From contig CM065697.1 in NCBI GenBank assembly GCA_017654935.2, positions 43,758,059 to 43,822,058 of the forward strand: a DNA stretch of 64,000 bases, written 5' to 3'. The notes beneath the pieces are model-generated. The model was not told the origin of the DNA, searched no databases, and was given only the letters and a program-made list of their open reading frames with translations. The stretch is from Phymorhynchus buccinoides (Eukaryota > Mollusca > Gastropoda > Neogastropoda > Raphitomidae). Shown here one piece after another: positions 59,801 to 64,000 of the stretch. Numbering within the stretch: position 1 is the stretch's first letter; each line of letters begins with the position of its first letter. The position numbers and the translations under genes were made by a program.

Positions 59801-61278
59801 AAACACTGGATAACTCACAATAATTTTTGAGGTCCCAGTATAATAATCTCTATGTTGAAAAAGTCTTTTTAACTCAAAATATTGGCTATCACAAAATAAA
59901 ATTTCAGTCCCTTCAATTTTGACTTAAAAGCCCTTTCACCGCCAATGTCGCATTTATGCACCACAATGGTTTAACACCTATGTCACTAAAAGGCATCAAA
60001 TCAGGACCTGTTATTTCAAGATCTTATTTTCTTAATTTTGGGAGATATTAGGATAGGCCTAATGTTAGACAAATCACAAATATTGGTTATCTCAAAATAA
60101 AATTTCAGTCCCTTCAATTTTGACTTAGGTAAGCGATTTTTACTGTATTTTATTAAGTAGCCCCTCGATGAATTCAAAATGGCCGTGGCAGTGAAGGGGT
60201 TAAAGTTGCGCATTATGGAATTCCGGTGTCATGAGAAATAAGTACCTACCGTGAAATAAATACCCTTCAAAAAGCGCACTAGAACCATTCTTCTTTCATG
60301 TGATAAATAAGTCAATTATTATTTAAAATATTGATATTTAAGTTCTGAATCTACACGGAAAAAACCAAGAAATAGAGCAGGAGGGTGTAAATCTACATTT
60401 TTGCCGAAAAATCGATATACAAAGCCATGTCAGTTAGTTTCGTATTTTTCAAAATGGCGGACGATATAAACAACCTTCCGTGCAAACAAAAATAAATAAT
60501 AATAAATATTAGAAAAATATTCCTCACTTCTCAGTATTTAATGATGAATCTTGTGTTCTTCCTGAATGCCTGGGGAGAATCTTTCCCAAACAGCAAACAA
60601 TTTGAACGAGGAAAAGAGAATTTATTTCATGGGTTCCCCGTGGGGATACCGGGGGGGGGGCTCTTTCGTAAAAATAGTTCCCCCATCTTCTGGAAGTTCT
60701 GTGCTTGTAACTTCCTCTATTCTGCCACTCTTTGACTCTGCCTTTTCCCTCTGCATTCTATAATCTACTATCTTTCTGACTTATTGGCCCATTCTCCTGC
60801 CTTTTTTCAAAACAAATCTTCCAAATAACTTTTCTCCTTTGAGCTCCTCCGAAATCGGAATGTGTCGGCTGTACGCAGAGCGGGGAGACCAGTGGAAACT
60901 GAAAACCGGACACATAAGTTCCTTACCCATTATGGCCGTATGGCCTGGGAACGCAGAAGAAGAAAATAATTTCATGGGTGAAATATTTCATGCAACACTG
61001 GCGTAACTCACCTGACACGGACCACACTGACCGCAGCGCCGGCGCCGCTTCAACTGGAACTTGCCCCCTCCCCCCTCCCCACCCCCCGGCTCCATCATCC
61101 AGGGATCCGCCGCGGGGGGGGTGAGCATGGGGGGGTTGGGGGTGAGGCGGGGGTCGGGGTGGTGGTGGTAAGGGGAGGGCATGCAGAAGGGCTGGTCAGG
61201 GGGCATGGGAGGGTGAGGGTGAGGGTGAGGGTGGGGTGGTGGGGCGTGGGGAGGGTACGGCAGGCCGAAGTGAGCCAT
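53832..61278 (-). CDS. CXXC-type zinc-finger protein, about 1108 residues
   Basis: Two coding exons, 61278-61012 and 56891-53832, join in phase 0. The CXXC domain is C82, C85, C88, C94, C97, C100, C110 and C115, preceded by KRRRR. The gap of nine residues before C110 and the absence of KFGG place it with the short-linker class (TET/CXXC4/CXXC5) rather than DNMT1, MLL or CFP1. Such domains bind CpG DNA. The rest is mostly low complexity: His/Pro-rich start, Ser/Gly/Asn-rich 135-320, imperfect repeats about 325-425, a Pro/Tyr/Ser-rich part about 477-660, a Cys cluster 739-784, and a basic Cys/His-rich part 888-980. No methyl-CpG, SET, F-box or dioxygenase domain is seen. It may be the N-terminal part of a longer protein, because the stop overlaps a good splice donor. 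Exact orthology is not resolved. Confidence 0.75.
55883..56186 (-). repeat. Imperfect peptide repeats in the CXXC protein
   Basis: About six units of 15-19 residues with the theme NKAF.DSAS..NGV: examples are SKALGDSASFVNGG, NKAFGENASVVNGG, SKGFSDSATSANGV, NAAFSESSTLANSV, NKAFADSRGIANGV. Both DNA and protein are diverged, so it is an old internal duplication. Confidence 0.8.
57598..57773. mobile_element. pogo-like MITE, copy 8
   Basis: CAGTGGAACCTCTCTTATAA ... TTATAAGGGAGGTTTCATTG with TA at 57596-57597 and 57774-57775. Confidence 0.9.
58385..58800. repeat. 39-bp minisatellite
   Basis: About 10 units of GATTCTCTCTCTCTCTCACT, CACTGCCTCCTCACTCACT, nearly identical. One unit at 58495-58520 is shortened. 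The unit is 13 codons, hence a clean SEEAVSERERESV frame on the minus strand that is not a gene. Confidence 0.95.
58942..59159. mobile_element. hAT-like MITE, copy 2, with 8-bp target duplication
   Basis: AGACCTGTTTACTCTACTC ... GGGGGTAAACAGGTCT, 218 bases, flanked by GCAGGCGC (58934-58941) and GCAGGCGA (59160-59167). An 8-base duplication is the hAT signature. Confidence 0.8.
59455..59690 (-). mobile_element. tRNA-headed SINE, inverted
   Basis: Starts with the 3' end complement (GTCACAGAGGCGTTCTGTGA, GGGTTGCTCCCACCTGAGAG) and ends with the head complement CCACTGTGCCACTCTACACC. The interior is shortened and contains a G run. Confidence 0.8.
59930..60199. mobile_element. piggyBac-like MITE, CCCTTTC family, left end damaged
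   Basis: CCCTTTCACCGCCAATGTCG ... GGCCGTGGCAGTGAAGGGG TTAA (60200-60203). A left TTAA is at 59924-59927, three bases away from the expected place. An internal segment repeats TCTCAAAATAAAATTTCAGT seen at 59890. Confidence 0.7.
60640..60966 (+). mobile_element. (GAA)n-tailed retroposon
   Basis: CCCCGTGGGGATACCGGGGG, ATAGTTCCCCCATCTTCTGG ... GTCGGCTGTACGCAGAGCGG, GGCCGTATGGCCTGGGAACG, CAGAAGAAGAAAA. It ends 45 bases from the CXXC exon 1 donor. Confidence 0.85.
61012..61278 (-). CDS. CXXC gene, first coding exon
   Basis: ATG at 61278 in a CCCCCATGG context; 89 codons; donor GTGAGT at 61011. Encodes MAHFGLPYPPHAPPPHPHPH, other Pro/His-rich sequence, a Gly-rich linker, then KRRRRCGQCGPCQ, the first half of the CXXC domain. 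An acceptor (CATTCAG) just before GTATGAAGGGAGAC at about 61314 suggests an upstream non-coding exon. Confidence 0.8.
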
Positions 61279-61351
61279 GGGGGATGGTCACTGGTGGTTG
61301 TCTCCCTTCATACCTGAATGAAAAGAGAAACAAAGGCAGACATTTGTACTA

Positions 61352-61566
61352 CAGTGGAACCTCCCTTATCCCCTATAAGACCTCCCATTATATGACTCCC
61401 TCCCATATAAGACCTCCCATTATAAGACTCCCTCCCATATAAGACCTACTTCTCTGAGACATTGCCCTTCTTTGTAAGTATTGAAATTACTTCCCTTATA
61501 AGACCCCTCCCTTATAAGACCTCATTTTGGAGGATTTTTGAAGGTCTTATAAGGGAGGTTCCACTG
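61352..61566. mobile_element. pogo-like MITE, copy 9
   Basis: CAGTGGAACCTCCCTTATCC ... TTATAAGGGAGGTTCCACTG with TA at 61350-61351 and 61567-61568. A 35-base inner block is duplicated (CCCATTATAAGACTCCCTCC). Confidence 0.9.
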
Positions 61567-61579
61567 TATTATGTACTTT

Positions 61580-61800
61580 ATAGTCACAGAGGCGTCTCTG
61601 TGTAATTCGGGTTGCTCCCACCCGGAGAGCGCATCGCAGCCAGATGAGCGCCACCCTTTTTTATGTGTGTGCATGCAATTTTTGTGACTCTTGAGGAAGG
61701 AAGGAAAGGGGGTGGGGTGAGGATGGGGGTAAATTTTGACCAAATGACACCTTTTTCGTTGCTAGTGGGTTTAGCGTGTGCTAAGTGCATGTGACAGCGC
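61580..61800 (-). mobile_element. tRNA-headed SINE, 3' part, inverted
   Basis: GTCACAGAGGCGTCTCTGTG, GGTTGCTCCCACCCGGAGAG, GCCAGATGAGCGCCACCC, then GACCAAATGACACCTTTTTC and GTGCTAAGTGCATG. No tRNA head. Confidence 0.75.
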
Positions 61801-61895
61801 ATTAGAGTACAACAAGACATCGTGGCTTGCGTGGCAAAATAATTCCATCTGAGTAAAAAGAAAACAAAATCTAAAAACAGGGTAGAATCCTACTA

Positions 61896-62450
61896 CAGTG
61901 GAACCTACCTCCCTTATAAGACCTGCCATTACAAGACTCCCTCCCACATAAGACCTACTTCTCTGAGACATTGCCCTTCTTTTTTTTTTTCCAAACTTTT
62001 TTTTAATGAACGAGTGAATCAAACACAAGCAAACATATACATGCAGTTTACATTTTAACATACATCCATTCATTCTTTTTTTTTAAAGACAGACAGATGA
62101 GCAATAAATAGATTATCCAATGAATAACTCATTCAATACAGATACAGAAATAGAATAATAAGAGGGGAAAAAAACAACCAAAAAACAACAACACACACGC
62201 ACCAAAAAACCAAATAAAAAACAAACAAAAAACACACAACAACAACAATAACTCAAAAACAAACAAAGCAAAAACACACACACAACAAAAAAACAAAACA
62301 AAATTTTTTTTAAAAAAAAGGAAGAGGCATTGGATAAGCGTTATAAGCATTGCCCTTCTTTGTAAGTATTAAAATTACCTCCCTTATAAGACCCCTCCCT
62401 TATAAGACCTCATTTTGGATGATTTTTGAAGGTCTTATAAAGGAGGTAAA
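61896..62450. mobile_element. pogo-like MITE, copy 10, split by a poly(T)-led insertion
   Basis: The left end CAGTGGAACC is intact; the right end is degenerate. An insertion at about 61981-62345 starts with poly(T) and is flanked by CATTGCCCTTCTT on both sides, so a retroposon in minus orientation. Confidence 0.8.
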
Positions 62451-62686
62451 CTACTGCACCTCAAAAACGGATATTGGTGCCCATTCAATCGTTTTTATGC
62501 CAAAACATCTTTTTATCTTAAAATATTGGCTACCTGAGTAACTCAAAATAAAATGTCAGTCTTCTTTCCATAGTTTGTTTAAAAACAAAATTAATTGTGA
62601 CCTACCTGCATGTCATATAAAATGAATTTGATGTTGAATTGTTTAACTCGAATTACTGATGTTGAATTGCTTAACTCGAATTACTG

Positions 62687-62712
62687 ATCGCTTCTCGGCC
62701 TTTTGGCTAAGA
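62687..62712 (+). pseudogene. U2 snRNA 5'-end fragment
   Basis: 26 bases, ATCGCTTCTCGGCCTTTTGG then CTAAGA, are identical to the conserved 5' end of metazoan U2 snRNA, including the first stem-loop. The branch-point recognition sequence (GTAGTA) is absent: the text changes to CAGTGATTCAGG. So it is not a working U2 gene. It could be a truncated retropseudogene or the head of a snRNA-derived SINE. Confidence 0.8.
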
Positions 62713-63079
62713 CAGTGATTCAGGAACATAAATTTTTGTTTACACCGTGGTTTGTTTGTTCAGCCCATACATGGCGAAAGCCGATACGCGACGGTAAACT
62801 GAAGAAAAAAAATTGTTTTTATTTTTTGCACATTCGATTTTTTTTTTTAATTATTGAAAATAAATTTTCAGTCCCTTCACTTTTGACTTAGCCATTTTCT
62901 ACTGTATTTTGACAAGTTCTGATTTTGCAGCCATTTGAAAGTTTGATATGCGCAATTGCATTTTGAAACTTCTCAATTCACCGATGACAGGGTTGACAAG
63001 AGTACAAAAATAAGAAGTTAAATAAAGACAGCAGAAATGAGAGAGAAGAGATCATTAAAATCCAAACAAAAGCAGAATA

Positions 63080-63092
63080 CAGTGGAACATCC

Positions 63093-63144
<52 letters not shown>

Positions 63145-63654
63145 CCATTGATTATTACGCGCACGCGTGTGTGTGCGTGTGCGTGCGTGCGCGTGCGTGG
63201 TGTGTGACTGTGTGCTTCTCTATTAGTGTGTGTGTTTGCGCAATAACGTAGCTCATGAACTTTGATTTCCCTTGCAATTTTGTTTCTTTTCGTATAATAT
63301 TGTAATATTGTTTTTAATTTTGTGGTTATGAACAGGGCTTTGTTTTAAATATTATTTTATGATATTTGATTTGATTGTAGTGAGTCTTATGTGTATAATG
63401 TTAACTTATTTGTGTTTTATTGTCTATGTAAAGCGCTTTGAGCTCCCTGTAAAGGGAGTAAAGCGCTATATAAATGTTCAGTATTATTATTATTATAAGA
63501 CCTTCAAAAATCATCCTAAATGAGGTATAATAAGGGAGGGGTCTTATAAGGGAGGTAATTTTAATACTCACAAAGAAGGGCAATGTCTCAGAGAAGTAGG
63601 TCTTATATAGGAGGGAGTCTTATAATGGGAGGTCTTATAAGGGAGGTTCCACTG
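63080..63654. mobile_element. pogo-like MITE, copy 11, split by a retroposon tail
   Basis: CAGTGGAACATCCCTC ... TTATAAGGGAGGTTCCACTG with TA at both ends. The insert of about 400 bases has (GT)n, CGCTTTGAGCTCCCTGTAAA, GGGAGTAAAGCGCTATATAA and (ATT)n, the usual tail of a non-LTR/SINE family also seen at about 8016. Confidence 0.85.
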
Positions 63655-64000
63655 TATTTAACCAAGCATCAATACAGACCAGTTACCGGTAACTCTAAAT
63701 TCTTTATTACCAGGTACACTGTACTAGAGAGTGTGTGCGCACGCGCGCACGCACACACACACACACACACAAACACACCAGTTCCACAACATAAAAGGAA
63801 AGAGAGAGGGAGTGAAAGAGTGATCTAAAAAGAAACAGAAAGAGAAAGAACCAAAAAAAGAAGAAGAAAGAAGCAGTTTGCCCAGCGATAAAACTATGTT
63901 GACACTAAAACATGGCGACTATCTCCTGCCAAGTCGAGAAGATAGAGAAACAAATAATAAAGAACAGATTGACACACACAAAAAAAGAAACCATCCCCAT

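Larger units (their letters stand above)
56892..61011 (-). other. CXXC intron 1
   Basis: 4.1 kb that splits the CXXC domain. It holds the repeats listed separately plus a (GA)n block at 57215-57365. AAAATGGCGGAC at 60452-60463 with a nearby CTTCCG is promoter-like but has no exon. Confidence 0.7.
61279..64000. other. Upstream side of the CXXC gene
   Basis: Filled by repeats: pogo-like MITEs, SINE 3' part, U2-like fragment, (GT)n at 63095-63140 and 63160-63200, and (CA)n at 63738-63780. The 5' non-coding exon and promoter of the CXXC gene were not identified. Confidence 0.5.

Noticed and set aside
53832..61278. Calling the CXXC gene TET
   Set aside because: The short linker fits the TET/CXXC4/CXXC5 class, but no Cys-rich or dioxygenase sequence is present in the window, and the key residues differ from invertebrate TET CXXC domains as I know them. 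Left as a CXXC protein.
62687..62712. A functional U2 snRNA gene
   Set aside because: The identity stops after 26 bases; the branch-point pairing sequence, Sm site and 3' loops are missing.

Overview
The window looks like a low-density invertebrate nuclear genome, most probably a gastropod mollusc. It has long introns with GT-AG junctions, AT-rich spacers, abundant (GT)n/(CT)n microsatellites, and very many short non-autonomous transposons. The proteins are clearly metazoan. The species is inference; nothing in the window names it.

Three protein-coding genes can be rebuilt by eye. (1) Plus strand, 816-19686: eight exons of a glycoside hydrolase family 18 protein of the di-N-acetylchitobiase (CTBS) type, with its first exon(s) upstream of the window. 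The GH18 motif is present but the catalytic glutamate position is a leucine, and the last exon adds a transmembrane anchor that lysosomal CTBS lacks. One exon is a single base out of frame. (2) Plus strand, 35809-42876: a complete six-exon MED18 gene (Mediator subunit 18, about 216 residues) with a YY1/ETS-like start region. (3) Minus strand, 61278-53832: a two-coding-exon CXXC zinc-finger protein of about 1108 residues, with the CXXC domain split by a 4.1-kb intron. MED18 and the CXXC gene are convergent, with about 11 kb of repeat-filled sequence between them.

Most of the rest is repeat. The TIR families are: a pogo/Tigger-like family (start CAGTGGAACCTC, TA target) with eleven copies; a piggyBac-like group (TTAA flanks, CCC...GGG ends); an 'ATCGTCGGTGAAATTC' TA-flanked family; a CAGGGCTCCC family; a hAT-like family; and several near-perfect palindromes. 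There are also tRNA-headed SINEs, a retroposon family ending in (GAA)n, 3' fragments of a non-LTR retrotransposon and a U2-snRNA-headed fragment.

The most unusual pattern is in gene 1. Three of its exons (4371-4642, 15444-15525, 17712-17858) are each followed by tandem copies of their own 3' end together with the 5' splice donor: 2, about 14 and about 13 extra copies. Two transposons have landed inside one of these arrays, so the neighbouring units show the empty target site. Layout: 1-19.7 kb GH18 gene; 19.7-23.2 kb 3' region with nested repeats; 23.2-35.6 kb intergenic; 35.6-42.9 kb MED18; 42.9-53.8 kb intergenic; 53.8-61.3 kb CXXC gene; 61.3-64 kb its upstream side.
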